From Tessaracoccus sp. OH4464_COT-324 (GTDB taxonomy: Bacteria > Actinomycetota > Actinomycetes > Propionibacteriales > Propionibacteriaceae): a stretch of 40,510 bases of DNA. The translations under genes and the position numbers were made by a program. Location: assembly GCF_003932855.1 (NCBI RefSeq), contig NZ_RQYZ01000019.1, positions 1-40,510 on the forward strand, given 5' to 3'. The notes below the pieces were generated by a model. That model ran no database searches. It was not told the DNA's origin and worked only from the letters and a program-made list of their open reading frames with translations. Below, piece by piece: positions 1-8,362 of the stretch. Position 1 is the stretch's first letter; the number at the start of each line of letters is the position of its first letter.

Positions 1-165
1 CGCGGCCGCCAACTCAGCTCGTAAAGCAGCCTCCGCCCGCTGATCCCCATCCGACCACACAGGCGCCGCCGGCACACCAACCACACCATCATCCCCATCG
101 GCCCCATCCGAATAAAACACCGGAGCCGTAGGATCCCACTCATCGTCAAAATACTTGTGTCCCAT
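1..165 (-). CDS. N-terminal part of an unrecognised protein, truncated by the window edge
   Basis: An open frame of 55 codons runs from an ATG at 165 to the window start without a stop. A GGGAG ribosome binding site lies about 10 bases upstream of the ATG on the minus strand. The visible protein starts MGHKYFDDEWDP and is rich in Asp, Gly and Ala, with no hydrophobic segment and an Ala/Glu/Arg-rich end. Codon use is less GC-biased than in the neighbours (TTT, TAT, TTA, CGA, GTG, GGG), which hints at an accessory gene. The acidic start resembles the beginning of actinobacterial 13E12-repeat (DUF222/HNH) proteins, but this is a weak impression and no function is assigned. Confidence 0.5.
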   Translation of the reverse strand, partial: MGHKYFDDEWDPTAPVFYSDGADGDDGVVGVPAAPVWSDGDQRAEAALRAELAAA

Positions 166-315
166 AACCGCATTCTCCCACAGCACAGGGTCAACCGGAA
201 GCCAACCGAGACACTATTTCCATCCCCTGCCCCCAGCGGCTCAGCGCGCCCCGCTAGGGCTGCGAAGCCTGAGCGGAACCGCAGACGCCCAGCAACTAGA
301 TACCGCACCAGCTGC

Positions 316-1758
316 TCAGGAGACCCGGATCACCTTGTTCTCACTAACCTGCGCGTTGTCGGATCCGGGTTTCTCCGGGGTGCCTACAGCGGTGACCTCG
401 TAAGACCCCGGTTCCCAAAGGTTGACCGACACCGACCATTCCAGCCAACCCTCCGGATTCGCGCTGAGCGCCGTTTGCGCCACGACGTTCACGATCTTCT
501 GCTTGGTTTCCAGGTTCGTGATCGTGATCACGGGCGCCCCGTAGGCCGGCTTGGTAGTGCCGGTGATGCGCAACACGTCGGTGCCGACCGTGTCGCCGTT
601 TCTGGGGTTCGTGATCCAAAGCCCCGGCCGCTGGGCCATGCCCGGGACGCGGAACCCCTCGTCGGCTCCGAAAACGCCGGGAGCAGGTTGGCCGTCGGCC
701 AGGAAGCGCACCCGCATCTGGGGCTCCTTCATCGTCTCCGCCAGCGTAGCCACCAGCTGGTTGATCGCCGCCTCCGAATGTTCCGAAGACTTGATGAGGT
801 TCGCGTAGGTCTCCGCGCTCAGGTCCACCGTAGCGGTGGCGTCCAGGAAACGAACATCGTTCACCGTCCCCTCCCACAGCGACGTGTAGTCGGGGTCGTT
901 GGGCACGAGTGTGAACAGCGCCTCCACCGCTGCCCGCGGCAGGCTCGCCGTCGAGGGCAGGTTTCTCTGCTCCCGGTACAGCAGGTTGTTCGTGCGACCC
1001 ACGTAGTAGATCGGCATCCCACGCACCACGGCGCGCACTGCGGCCTGCGCACCTCCCGACGGCAGCGGGCGCGTATCCGGCGCTTCGGAGGTGGTAATAG
1101 CGTCGGTGGTGTCGCGCGTCGCCGCCGCTCCGATCGCCCCCAGCGACATCGCCACCAGGCAGGCCACAAAGACCAGCTGCGCGCGCACCTTTCCCACCGT
1201 GAGCCGACGACGTTTCCGCAGCTCCTCCTCGATCCCCTCGTCCGGGATCGCCTTGATCTGCTTGCCGAGGCTCTTCAACGCCGCCGTGAGCTCCTGCGAC
1301 AGCGCCTCCAGGTCGCCGCTGCCGCCCAGCCGGTGGCGCAGCATGTTGAGCGCCACTTCAAGGCGCCGGTTCGCGCCGCGCAGCGTCGTGCGCATCACGT
1401 GGCTCAGCTCCGGGCCGAAAACGTTCAGGTAGTGCGCCACCACCACGATCTCCCCCAGCTGCTGCGGCAGATCGTAGACCGTGCGCATCAGCGCCAAGTA
1501 GCGCCCATCCTCGGGCACGGGCAGGTTGGCGCGGAAACCGACCGGGTGGGTTAGGTGGATCACCTGCTCGCGCAACAGCTCGACCCGCTCCACCGGGTCG
1601 ACCACCCGGTTGCGGCGCCGCAGCAGCGCGAGCATGGCGTCGCGGACGATCTCCCCGGCCTTCGGGCCGGCGCCCAGCAGCGTCGCCAGGCGAAACAGGT
1701 GCGCGTGCTGCTCCTCGTAGATCTCCAGCAGCCAGTCGATGCTCTCCTGCTTGGCCAT
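316..1758 (-). CDS. Membrane protein with sigma-like N-terminus, GerMN and Gmad2 domains
   Basis: 480 residues. Residues 1-165 are helical and charged and resemble an ECF sigma factor or its DNA-binding helices (EEQHAHLFRLATLL; HYLNVFGPELSHVMRTTL). A single membrane segment lies at about 193-213 (LVFVACLVAMSLGAIGAA). Residues about 248-356 look like a GerMN domain (MPIYYVG, RAAVEALF, ATVDLS, INQLVATLAE). Residues about 379-478 look like the Ig-like Gmad2 domain (LWITNPRNGD, LEWSVSVNLWEPGSYEV). GerMN and Gmad2 are known from spore germination and lipoproteins, but also occur in non-sporulating actinobacteria. The sequence predicts a cytoplasmic sigma-like region tethered to an extracellular sensor-like part. 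It is the last gene of the cytochrome c biogenesis operon, 9 bases after ccsB. Its function is unknown. Domain calls are from motif recognition only. Confidence 0.75.
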   Translation of the reverse strand: MAKQESIDWLLEIYEEQHAHLFRLATLLGAGPKAGEIVRDAMLALLRRRNRVVDPVERVELLREQVIHLTHPVGFRANLPVPEDGRYLALMRTVYDLPQQLGEIVVVAHYLNVFGPELSHVMRTTLRGANRRLEVALNMLRHRLGGSGDLEALSQELTAALKSLGKQIKAIPDEGIEEELRKRRRLTVGKVRAQLVFVACLVAMSLGAIGAAATRDTTDAITTSEAPDTRPLPSGGAQAAVRAVVRGMPIYYVGRTNNLLYREQRNLPSTASLPRAAVEALFTLVPNDPDYTSLWEGTVNDVRFLDATATVDLSAETYANLIKSSEHSEAAINQLVATLAETMKEPQMRVRFLADGQPAPGVFGADEGFRVPGMAQRPGLWITNPRNGDTVGTDVLRITGTTKPAYGAPVITITNLETKQKIVNVVAQTALSANPEGWLEWSVSVNLWEPGSYEVTAVGTPEKPGSDNAQVSENKVIRVS

Positions 1759-1767
1759 CGTCGCCCG

Positions 1768-2658
1768 CTAGATTCCCGAGTAGGAGTGCAGCCCGCTGAA
1801 CAGCAGGTTCACCCCCACGAAGTTGAACCAGAACGTCGCCAGGCCAATCAGCGCCAGCACCGCCGCTCGGGTACCGCGCCAGCCCGCCGTCAACGCCGCG
1901 TGCAGATAGCCCGCGTAGAACACCCACGTGATAAAACTCCAAGTTTCCTTCGGATCCCAGTTCCAGAACCGGCCCCACGCGTACTGCGCCCAGATCGCGC
2001 CCGCGACGATGGTGAAGGTCCAGATCGGGAAGGCGAACGCCGTGACACGGTGCGCGAACAAGTCGAGTCTGCGGGAGGTCGGAACCTTCGCCAGGTATCC
2101 GGTGATCTCCCCCTTGCGTTCCGCCCGTGACCGCACCAGGTAGAGCACGCTCGCCACCCCGGCGACGTTGAACGCGGCGGCGGCCAGCACGGCAGCGACG
2201 ATGTGGATGATGAACCACACCGAATGCAGCGCGGGCATCAGCGGCGCCACTTCCACGTAGAACGAGGTGATGGCCAGCCCCATCATCAGCGCGCACAGGC
2301 CCGTCACGCCCAGTCCCAGCCAACGCCCGCGCCACAGCCACACGCACAGCAGGTACAGCACGCTCAGGAAGGCCATCGCCGCCGTCACGAACTCATACAT
2401 GTTTCCCCACGGCGCCCGACCGGCCGCTATGCCGCGCGCCACGACGCCGACGATGTTCGCCGCAACGGCCACCACCGTCGCGGCCACCCCCAGGCGCCCG
2501 TAGAGGTCGACGTTGATCCGCTTGGCGTCCTCCGAGCCGTCGCTTGCCCTCTCGGCCGCCAACCCGCGGGCAAACCCCCACTCGGCGGAATGCAGCGCAA
2601 ACGCGATGATGTAACACACCATCGCGATCACCAGCACGGTGTCAGAGAATTGCGTCAT
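1768..2658 (-). CDS. ccsB: Cytochrome c biogenesis protein CcsB (ResC-type haem handling protein)
   Basis: 296 residues with about eight membrane segments. The CcsA/CcsB tryptophan-rich haem-binding signature is clear (WGRFWNWDPKETWSFITW), as are conserved histidines in HSVWFIIHIVAA and near the C-terminus (GLHSYSG). In system II cytochrome c maturation, CcsB works with ResB to move haem across the membrane and attach it to apocytochrome CXXCH motifs. The start is the ATG at 2658, preceded by GGAGGAGG. It overlaps the resB stop by four bases (ATGA). The frame stays open further upstream, but that part overlaps resB and is not coding. It is the fifth gene of an operon starting at 6068. Confidence 0.94.
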   Translation of the reverse strand: MTQFSDTVLVIAMVCYIIAFALHSAEWGFARGLAAERASDGSEDAKRINVDLYGRLGVAATVVAVAANIVGVVARGIAAGRAPWGNMYEFVTAAMAFLSVLYLLCVWLWRGRWLGLGVTGLCALMMGLAITSFYVEVAPLMPALHSVWFIIHIVAAVLAAAAFNVAGVASVLYLVRSRAERKGEITGYLAKVPTSRRLDLFAHRVTAFAFPIWTFTIVAGAIWAQYAWGRFWNWDPKETWSFITWVFYAGYLHAALTAGWRGTRAAVLALIGLATFWFNFVGVNLLFSGLHSYSGI

Positions 2659-4118
2659 GCTTCCTCCTCCAGTTCCTCGACGAGCGAGCGAACCTCGTCT
2701 TCCACCCGCAGCCCAGTCGGGCTCCGATCCAAGCCCCCGACGACGACGCCGTCGCCCGCGCGCACCACGAAGATCCGCCGGGGCTTCACGAACAGGCTGA
2801 CTGTCAGGCCGAGAATGCCCACCATGATCGCCCACAGGGTGAGCTGGTTGCCGGGCGTTTCGCTGAACTGCAGCTTCACCCAGCGAGAGTAGCCGTCGAA
2901 CTGCACGCTGCCCAGCCCTTCGGGCAGCGTGAACCCAGATCCGGGCTTCATGCGCGCCCGCAGTCGTTCGTCGTTGTCGCCCAGCACGGGCTCCAGGCCC
3001 CGCGGGTTGAGTGTGTAGACGTTCTCCGGGACGCCAGTCTCCGCCCCGGGCTTGCCTCGCCAGGCGTTCAGCCACACCTCCGGCTCGATCGCATCGGGGA
3101 ACACAGAGCGCGCGGTCTCGCCGTCGAGCACCGCCGTCGGCAGGAAGGTGCCCTCGAAGGCCAGCCGTTCCGGGCGCGCGTCGGGCACCTTGACCACCCC
3201 CTGCGAGGTGAAGTTGCCGTCCACCGGGAGGAACACCACCGGCCCTTCGAAGGCAACCGCGCCTTCACCGTCGCGCACCGTGAAGTGCGGGGCGTAGCCG
3301 TGGCCGAGCAGGTTGATCTGGGTGCCGCCGGCGGTGATGTACGGGCCGTTGACCGTGAGCCGCGCGTTGTGCGTCTCGCCCGCCTCCGTGACACTCATCT
3401 CCGCCTCGAACAGCCGCGCCGCGCCGCGCTGCACCTGCCCCGTCTCGAAGGCGGCGAAGAAGCGGTGCACCTCCAGGCTGAACGGCTCCAGCCGGTCGGT
3501 GTCCCGCCAAGCACCGGCGGAGAAGTCGTCGTACTGCGTGATGCTGTTGGCGAAGCCGCGGCCCTCCACCACCACTGCCGTTCCGCTGAAGCCCAGGAAG
3601 TTCGACCAGGCGAGCCCAACCAGCACGGCCACCAGCGAGAGGTGAAAGATCAGGTTGCCGGCCTCGCGCGCGTAGCCGCGCTCCGCGCTGATCCCTCGAT
3701 CGCTCGCGAGGGTGCGGAATCCCTTGCGCTTCAGCCAGCGCTCGGCTCGCGCCAGCGTCTCCGGCGTGGCCGCCATTCGTCGCGCCACCGGCAGCTTCTC
3801 CGGGTGGCTGGGCAGCTTCGCGGGCGGCGCCACGACATCAACGGCGTACTTCTTGATCCTGGGCAGGATGCAGCCGATCAGGGAGATGAACAGCAGCAGG
3901 TAGATGGCGGAGAACCAGGGTGACGCGTACACGTCGTACATCCCGAGGGGCTGCCAGAGCTTGTCCAGCGTGGGGTGATCGCGCTTGTAGGCGGCGACGT
4001 CGGCCACCGAGATCCTGGACTGCGGGATGAGTGAGCCGGGGATTGCGGCCAGCGCCAGCAGCACCAGCAGCACGAGCGCGTTTCGCATGCTGGTCAGCTG
4101 CGTCCAGGCCCACCTCAC
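2655..4118 (-). CDS. resB: Cytochrome c biogenesis protein ResB
   Basis: 487 residues, the usual size for actinobacterial ResB. Membrane segments near the N-terminus (ALVLLVLLALAAIPGSLIPQ), at about 70-90 (IYLLLFISLIGCILPRI) and at about 160 (HLSLVAVLVGLAWSNFLGF) are followed by a long extracytoplasmic domain, then a last segment (LTLWAIMVGILGLTVSLFV). ResB forms the haem-transfer complex with CcsB. The chosen start is the GTG at 4116-4118, giving VRWAWTQLTSMRN, typical of the family, and overlapping the ccdA stop as GTGA. A longer upstream extension in the same frame would cover ccdA and is rejected. Residues 480-487 (EELEEEA) overlap the ribosome binding site of ccsB, so translation is probably coupled. 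Confidence 0.93.
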   Translation of the reverse strand: MRWAWTQLTSMRNALVLLVLLALAAIPGSLIPQSRISVADVAAYKRDHPTLDKLWQPLGMYDVYASPWFSAIYLLLFISLIGCILPRIKKYAVDVVAPPAKLPSHPEKLPVARRMAATPETLARAERWLKRKGFRTLASDRGISAERGYAREAGNLIFHLSLVAVLVGLAWSNFLGFSGTAVVVEGRGFANSITQYDDFSAGAWRDTDRLEPFSLEVHRFFAAFETGQVQRGAARLFEAEMSVTEAGETHNARLTVNGPYITAGGTQINLLGHGYAPHFTVRDGEGAVAFEGPVVFLPVDGNFTSQGVVKVPDARPERLAFEGTFLPTAVLDGETARSVFPDAIEPEVWLNAWRGKPGAETGVPENVYTLNPRGLEPVLGDNDERLRARMKPGSGFTLPEGLGSVQFDGYSRWVKLQFSETPGNQLTLWAIMVGILGLTVSLFVKPRRIFVVRAGDGVVVGGLDRSPTGLRVEDEVRSLVEELEEEA

Positions 4119-4870
4119 AGCACTGCCCCGAACGACGAGGCCCACTGCCTGAGCGCGCCCATCAGCCAGTCCCAGCCCCCGGTGAGCATCAGCAGGCCCA
4201 CCAGCACCATCAGTGCGCCGCCCGCGCGCTGCAGGCCGGCCTGATGGGTGCGCAGCCAGGTTAGTTTCGGGGCCAGCGCGCTGAAGGCGAAGGCAAACAC
4301 GACAAACGGCATCCCCAACCCCAGCGCGTAGCAGAAGGCCAGCAGCGCGCCCCGGCCTGCTGAGCCCTCGCTGAACGCGAGCGACAGCACCACCGACAGC
4401 GCCGGGCCGATGCAGGGCGTGAACCCGAGGCCGAAGACGATGCCGAGCAGCGGTGAGGCCAGCACGCCCGCCCTGGGGGTGTACGACGGCTGCCACAGGC
4501 TGGGCAGCGGCAGCAGTCCGCTGAATGCGACGCCCAGCACGATGATGAGTATGCCGGCGACGATGGTGATGGTCCGCTGCTGCTGGACGAGCAGCGCGCC
4601 CACCCCGCCGGCCACCGCCCCCGTCGCCACGAACACGAGGGAGAAACCCAGCACGAAGCCGATCGTGCCCAGCACGAGTGGTCCGCGCCGCCCCCGGCCC
4701 GCCACCAGCTGGCTGGCCCCCACCCCGGAAGCGTAGGAAAGATAGCCGGGTAGCAGAGGCAGCACGCACGGCGACGCGAAGCTGACCAGCCCCGCAAGCA
4801 CCGCCACGGGGATCGCTACGAGCATCGAATCGGTGAGGGCACTTGCCACCCAGCTGTCCAACGGGATCAT
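4115..4870 (-). CDS. ccdA: CcdA-family thiol:disulfide interchange membrane protein
   Basis: 251 residues with six predicted membrane helices. The two conserved proline/cysteine motifs of the CcdA/DsbD core are present: FASPCVLPLLPGYLSY near residue 35 and GLGFTPCIGPALSVVL near residue 150. CcdA carries electrons from cytoplasmic thioredoxin to an extracytoplasmic thioredoxin, here the TlpA-like lipoprotein encoded just upstream, which keeps apocytochrome c cysteines reduced before haem ligation. The ATG at 4870 overlaps the tlpA stop (ATGA), and its own TGA overlaps the GTG of resB. These overlaps indicate one co-translated unit. Confidence 0.94.
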   Translation of the reverse strand: MIPLDSWVASALTDSMLVAIPVAVLAGLVSFASPCVLPLLPGYLSYASGVGASQLVAGRGRRGPLVLGTIGFVLGFSLVFVATGAVAGGVGALLVQQQRTITIVAGILIIVLGVAFSGLLPLPSLWQPSYTPRAGVLASPLLGIVFGLGFTPCIGPALSVVLSLAFSEGSAGRGALLAFCYALGLGMPFVVFAFAFSALAPKLTWLRTHQAGLQRAGGALMVLVGLLMLTGGWDWLMGALRQWASSFGAVL

Positions 4871-5418
4871 CGGAGGTCCTCCACGAGGCTCACGAGGGTG
4901 TTGGCGTCAATCTCGCCCAGCACCCGCGCTGCGACCCGCCCCTCCCGGTCGATCACCAGCGTAGAGGGGATCGCCTTGGGCGGCAGCGCGTCGAAGCCGA
5001 GCAGCAGTTTGCCGTCGGGGTCGAAAATGTTGGGGTAGCCGATGCTGAAGGAGCGCACAAAGGCCTGGGCCGGCGCTTCGGACAGGTCGCGGGTGTTGAG
5101 CCCGAGGAACTGCACGTCATCGCCCAGCCGCTCGTCGGCCGCCACCAGCTCGGGGGCTTCGTGCCTGCAGGGCGCGCACCATGAGCCCCAGACGTTGATG
5201 ACGACGATCCTGCCCGCGAAGTCGCCCGACGACACATGTCCCCCGGAGAGTGTGGGGCCGGACAGCGCCGGGGCGGGGCTGCGCTCCGCCTCCGCGACGA
5301 TGGTAACCGCGCCGTCGCCGGCGGTGAAGCCGTAGGTGTCGGTCGACTCTCCGCCGCCGGTCAACGACGAACAGCCGGCCAGCAGGCAGGCGCTCAGCCA
5401 GGCGACGATCCTTCTCAT
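4867..5418 (-). CDS. TlpA/ResA-like thioredoxin-fold lipoprotein
   Basis: 183 residues. A short signal peptide ends in a lipobox (LLAGC, Cys16), so the protein is probably a membrane-anchored lipoprotein. The thioredoxin-type active site is WCAPC within NVWGSWCAPCRHEAPEL, followed by the cis-proline region AIPSTLVID. By family knowledge it reduces apocytochrome c cysteines and is itself recharged by CcdA, the next gene. The start is the ATG at 5418, giving MRRIVAWLSACLLAGCSS. The frame is open to 5535, but that part overlaps the histidine phosphatase gene and lacks a signal peptide. The ATG overlaps the stop of the upstream gene by four bases. Confidence 0.92.
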   Translation of the reverse strand: MRRIVAWLSACLLAGCSSLTGGGESTDTYGFTAGDGAVTIVAEAERSPAPALSGPTLSGGHVSSGDFAGRIVVINVWGSWCAPCRHEAPELVAADERLGDDVQFLGLNTRDLSEAPAQAFVRSFSIGYPNIFDPDGKLLLGFDALPPKAIPSTLVIDREGRVAARVLGEIDANTLVSLVEDLR

Positions 5419-6068
5419 GTGCCCACCCGGAACTTGCGCGCGCTGCTGCTGGGCGGCAGCAGGTCGTTGATGTGTTCGGCATAGTCGACGCCCACCGGTT
5501 TCCCGTCGAGGTAGCGGAAGGTAGTTACCGAACACAGCGTGGTCCGACGACGGCGCGGGTCGTGCACGAATGGTCGGCCTTCCACCGCGCGCCGCGCGAT
5601 GTAGATGGGCAGCTGGTGTGACACCAGCAGCGCAGTGCCGCCCTCCCCCGCCGCCTCGGCGGCCGCGGCAAGCGCGGCCAGCATCCGCTCCGCGATGCTA
5701 GCGTAGGATTCGCCCCACGATGGCCGGAGCGGGTTGCGCATGTGCCAGAACATTCGTGGGTCGAACAGTGCCGCATTGTTCCGCCCGAAGCGTTTTCCCT
5801 CGAAAGCGTTCGCCGCCTCGATCAGCCGCTCGTCAGTGACGACCGGCAGCCCGGGATGCCGCGCTGCGATAGGGGCCATCGTCTCCTGGGCGCGTTGCAG
5901 CGGCGAGCAGCGCAGGTGGGTGAGTGCATCGTCGGCGAACACCTCGGCCATGCGCTGCGCCATCCGGTGACCAAGCTCGCTGAGCCCAAAGCCTGGCAGC
6001 CTGCCGTAGAGCAGGCCATCCGGGTTGTGGACCTGGCCGTGACGCAGAACGTGCACTGTCGAAATCAT
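5415..6068 (-). CDS. Histidine phosphatase (phosphoglycerate mutase-like) family protein
   Basis: 217 residues. The phosphohistidine motif is near the N-terminus (HVLRHGQVHNP), followed by LSELGHRMAQRMA and a second catalytic histidine region (LLVSHQLPIYIARRA) near residue 150. The family includes phosphoglycerate mutases and many phosphatases; the substrate cannot be told from the sequence. It is the first gene of the cytochrome c biogenesis operon and overlaps tlpA (ATGA), an arrangement often seen in actinobacteria. No good Shine-Dalgarno precedes the ATG at 6068. The region upstream is the repeat element at 6078-6243, so the promoter must lie within or before that element, unless the gene is read through from hemD. 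Confidence 0.9.
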   Translation of the reverse strand: MISTVHVLRHGQVHNPDGLLYGRLPGFGLSELGHRMAQRMAEVFADDALTHLRCSPLQRAQETMAPIAARHPGLPVVTDERLIEAANAFEGKRFGRNNAALFDPRMFWHMRNPLRPSWGESYASIAERMLAALAAAAEAAGEGGTALLVSHQLPIYIARRAVEGRPFVHDPRRRRTTLCSVTTFRYLDGKPVGVDYAEHINDLLPPSSSARKFRVGT

Positions 6069-6077
6069 GAGGACAGC

Positions 6078-6243
6078 TTAGGGCCTGTTTCGAAAGTGCT
6101 GGTGGAGCGAGGACGCTGCGGGCGGGATGAGTTGGGTTCCCAACGGCTGCCACCTGTACTGGACGTACAGGTCAAGCCGCTGGGGACACCCCTCACCCGA
6201 ACCGGAGCGCCGCAGCCCGGCGGGTCTCCGGGGAGGGCCCTAG
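6078..6243. mobile_element. Dispersed MITE-like element, copy A
   Basis: A 166-bp element flanked by TTAG (6078-6081) and CTAG (6240-6243). The left end reads GGCCTGTTTCGAAAGTGC. The right end, read on the minus strand, has GCCGGGCTGCGGCGCTCCGG then TTCGGGTGAG. The centre holds a palindrome CCTGT..ACAGG at about 6158-6173. Copy B (15027-15191) has the same three blocks in the opposite orientation, and copy C (22975-23127) has the GCCGGGCTGC block. The right flank TAG is the stop codon of hemD. It separates hemD from the cytochrome c operon. Similarity was judged by eye. Confidence 0.7.
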
Positions 6244-7790
6244 GTGGCCTCGGCAACCGTCTTCCGTCTGCGACGTCGCTTTCGCTCAGAGGGTTTCTTC
6301 AGCGGCTCGCCCTTGGCGAGCGCCGCGGCCCGCCGTTCGTCGGCGAACTGGGCGAGGCCCTCGGCCAGCGACGCGAACGTGGGCGACTTGGCGATCACGT
6401 CCACGCGGAGGCCGTGCTGCTCGCAGGCGGCCGCCGTCGCTTCACCGATCGCCGCGATGATCGAGACCGCGTGCGGCTTACCTGCGATACCGATCATGTT
6501 ACGCACGGCGGTGGCCGACGTGAATACGACGGCGTCGAACATACCGCCCTTGATTGCCTCGCGGGTCTCGGCGGGCGGCGGAGCGGCCCGTACCGTGCGG
6601 TAAGCGGTGACCCCTTCGACTTCCCAGCCGAGGTGGCCCAGCCCCTCCATGAGGGGCTCGATCGACACGTCCGCGCTAGGCACCAGCACCCGATTCATCG
6701 GGTCCATCATGTTGTCGAAGGCCGGGAACTCGGTGGCCAGCGCGCCCACGGTGTTGGGACCGCTGGGCTCCAGGTCTGCGACGATGCCCAGCTTGCGCAG
6801 TTCGCCGGCGGTACCGCGGCCGACGGCGGCGATGCTGATGCCGGACAGTGCGCGCGAGTCCAGCCCGTACTCCGCCAGCCGCTCCGCGACGGCGGCGACG
6901 GCGTGCGGGGACGTGAAGACGCACCACAGATAACGGCCGTCGACGAGGCCACGCACCGCACGCTCCATGCCTTGCTCGGTGCGGGGCGGCTCGATGCTCA
7001 TTGTTGGGATGGTTTCGGTGGTGGCGCCGTACTGGGCCAACTCCTCGGCCAGTCTGCCGAGGTCGTCCTTTGTGCGGGGACTGAGCACGCGCCAGTCGAA
7101 CAGCGGTTTGGACTCATACCAGCCGACGCGGGCCCGGTCGGAGTCGGCGATGGCGTCGCCGTAGACGATGTAGCATTCGCCCTCGTCGATGGGCGCTAGA
7201 TCGGCCCAGGTGAGCATGCGGCTGGTCTGCGCGGTGGAACCAACCCCGCTCAGCAGCAGGACCTTGTCGTTCGGAGCGTATCTCTCCTGGGCGACGCGGC
7301 CGATCTCGCCGAGGAGGCTGCCCGAGGTGTGCAACGCGACGGTACCCGCCGTCGGCCACTGCTCGATCTCGGGAGCATGGTCGCAAGCATGCATGTACGC
7401 GGTGGTGCGGCCGGTGGCAATCGCACCGTAGGTGAAGAGGGTGCTCCAGCGGTTCAGGCCCGGGATGACGTTGATCCGCACCCCGGCGGCGCGCACGCGG
7501 GGCACGACGTCGGTAGTGAAGGCCTCGCAGAAATGGTCATCTTGGCTCAGTCGGACGGTTTTCAGCCCTTCGCGGGCCGCTTCGACCAGCTGTGCCACCT
7601 CGTCCTCGGCCACCAGCTCGATCCGGGTGTGTCCCGCGGTCAGCTTGCGCACCTCGTCAATGTCCACCCGCTGGTCGATCACCACGAGATCCGCGAAACG
7701 CAGCGATCTCGCGCCCAGCAGGGTCAGCAGCCCGAACTCTCCAGGGCCGGAGCCGACGAACGTGACGCTCCCGAGTCCTACTTCAGCCAA
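6240..7790 (-). CDS. hemD: Bifunctional uroporphyrinogen-III C-methyltransferase-like / uroporphyrinogen-III synthase
   Basis: 516 residues in two parts. Residues 1-245 resemble a SUMT methyltransferase: the SAM motif VGSGPGEFGLLTLLG is present, but later motifs are divergent (VIPGLNRWSTLFTYGAI where SUMT usually has PG-S). Residues about 255-490 are a HemD-type synthase, which closes hydroxymethylbilane to uroporphyrinogen III (VFTSPHAVAAVAERL, AVGRGTAGELRKLG, DAVVFTSATAVRNM). The C-terminus is a basic tail (KPSERKRRRRRK). The start is a TTG at 7788-7790 with AGGAG five bases upstream. Downstream of the glutaredoxin-like gene many actinobacteria have hemA and hemC before hemD; both are absent here. 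The stop TAG forms the end of repeat element A. Confidence 0.88.
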   Translation of the reverse strand: MAEVGLGSVTFVGSGPGEFGLLTLLGARSLRFADLVVIDQRVDIDEVRKLTAGHTRIELVAEDEVAQLVEAAREGLKTVRLSQDDHFCEAFTTDVVPRVRAAGVRINVIPGLNRWSTLFTYGAIATGRTTAYMHACDHAPEIEQWPTAGTVALHTSGSLLGEIGRVAQERYAPNDKVLLLSGVGSTAQTSRMLTWADLAPIDEGECYIVYGDAIADSDRARVGWYESKPLFDWRVLSPRTKDDLGRLAEELAQYGATTETIPTMSIEPPRTEQGMERAVRGLVDGRYLWCVFTSPHAVAAVAERLAEYGLDSRALSGISIAAVGRGTAGELRKLGIVADLEPSGPNTVGALATEFPAFDNMMDPMNRVLVPSADVSIEPLMEGLGHLGWEVEGVTAYRTVRAAPPPAETREAIKGGMFDAVVFTSATAVRNMIGIAGKPHAVSIIAAIGEATAAACEQHGLRVDVIAKSPTFASLAEGLAQFADERRAAALAKGEPLKKPSERKRRRRRKTVAEAT

Positions 7791-7799
7791 GGGTTCTCC

Positions 7800-8042
7800 T
7801 CACAACAAGGCGGAAAGTGCAGCTTCATCAACAAACCAGAAGCTGCGCACCTTCCCGTCCACGATCAAGACCGGCACGTGGTCCGAGTACTCGGCCAGCG
7901 CCGAGTCCGAGTCCACGTCAACCAGCTCGTATCCAACTCCCCTCAACGCGCAGCTGCGCTCGACGATCCGCTCGGCGTCTGAACAGAGGTGACAGCCGGA
8001 ACGGGTGAGCAGCCGGACCCGCGCAGCGGAGCAGGGGGTCAC
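7800..8042 (-). CDS. Glutaredoxin-like (DUF836) family protein
   Basis: 80 residues. The CXXC motif sits in [14 protein letters not shown] near the N-terminus, followed by a thioredoxin-type strand [13 protein letters not shown] with the cis-proline. Genes of this family sit just upstream of haem genes in many actinobacteria, and this one precedes hemD by 9 bases. The start is the GTG at 8040-8042, which overlaps the stop of the bS22 gene as GTGA. A longer in-frame extension upstream overlaps bS22 and lacks family similarity. The biochemical role of this small protein is not established. Confidence 0.87.
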   Translation of the reverse strand: MTPCSAARVRLLTRSGCHLCSDAERIVERSCALRGVGYELVDVDSDSALAEYSDHVPVLIVDGKVRSFWFVDEAALSALL

Positions 8043-8140
8043 TTGCCCGCGCGACGACGCTGAATGCGGGTGCGCTTCAGGAGCTTGCGGTGCTTCTTCT
8101 TGGCCATGCGCTTGCGGCGCTTCTTGATGACAGAGCCCAC
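8039..8140 (-). CDS. Small ribosomal protein bS22 (AURKAIP1/COX24-domain protein)
   Basis: A 33-residue, very basic protein starting at a GTG (8138-8140): it begins [12 protein letters not shown] when the GTG is read as Met, continues [15 protein letters not shown], and ends RRRAGK. This is nearly the sequence of the conserved actinobacterial COX24-domain protein seen as bS22 in mycobacterial ribosomes. AAAGG lies upstream in a Shine-Dalgarno position (GAAAGGCGAAAC). Its TGA overlaps the GTG of the glutaredoxin-like gene. It is the first gene of a minus-strand unit (bS22, glutaredoxin, hemD). It is short enough to be missed by gene finders. Confidence 0.92.
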
Positions 8141-8362
8141 GTTTCGCCTTTCTTAGACAGTCTGCGTCGGCCGTGCGAGTCACGGCGGACGCCCTATGCT
8201 AACGCGCAACTGCGCTCCGACCCAATTCCCGGCACGACACGCGCCACACCCAGTCGGGCCCTGCTGCGCCCCTCTCTCCGCCCCCTGAACCCAAAGCTCA
8301 CAACCAGAACAAACCAAACCCAACTTAGGTCCGCTTGCTTCCGTATTTTGTCATGTTTAGGC

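Noticed and set aside
157-1554. A 465-codon plus-strand frame opposite the GerMN gene
   Set aside because: Its product is arginine/histidine-rich with no domain, and it mirrors the minus-strand gene, as is common in GC-rich DNA.
4119-4769. Upstream extension of the resB frame
   Set aside because: It overlaps ccdA in another frame, and the GTG at 4118 gives the family's usual N-terminus.
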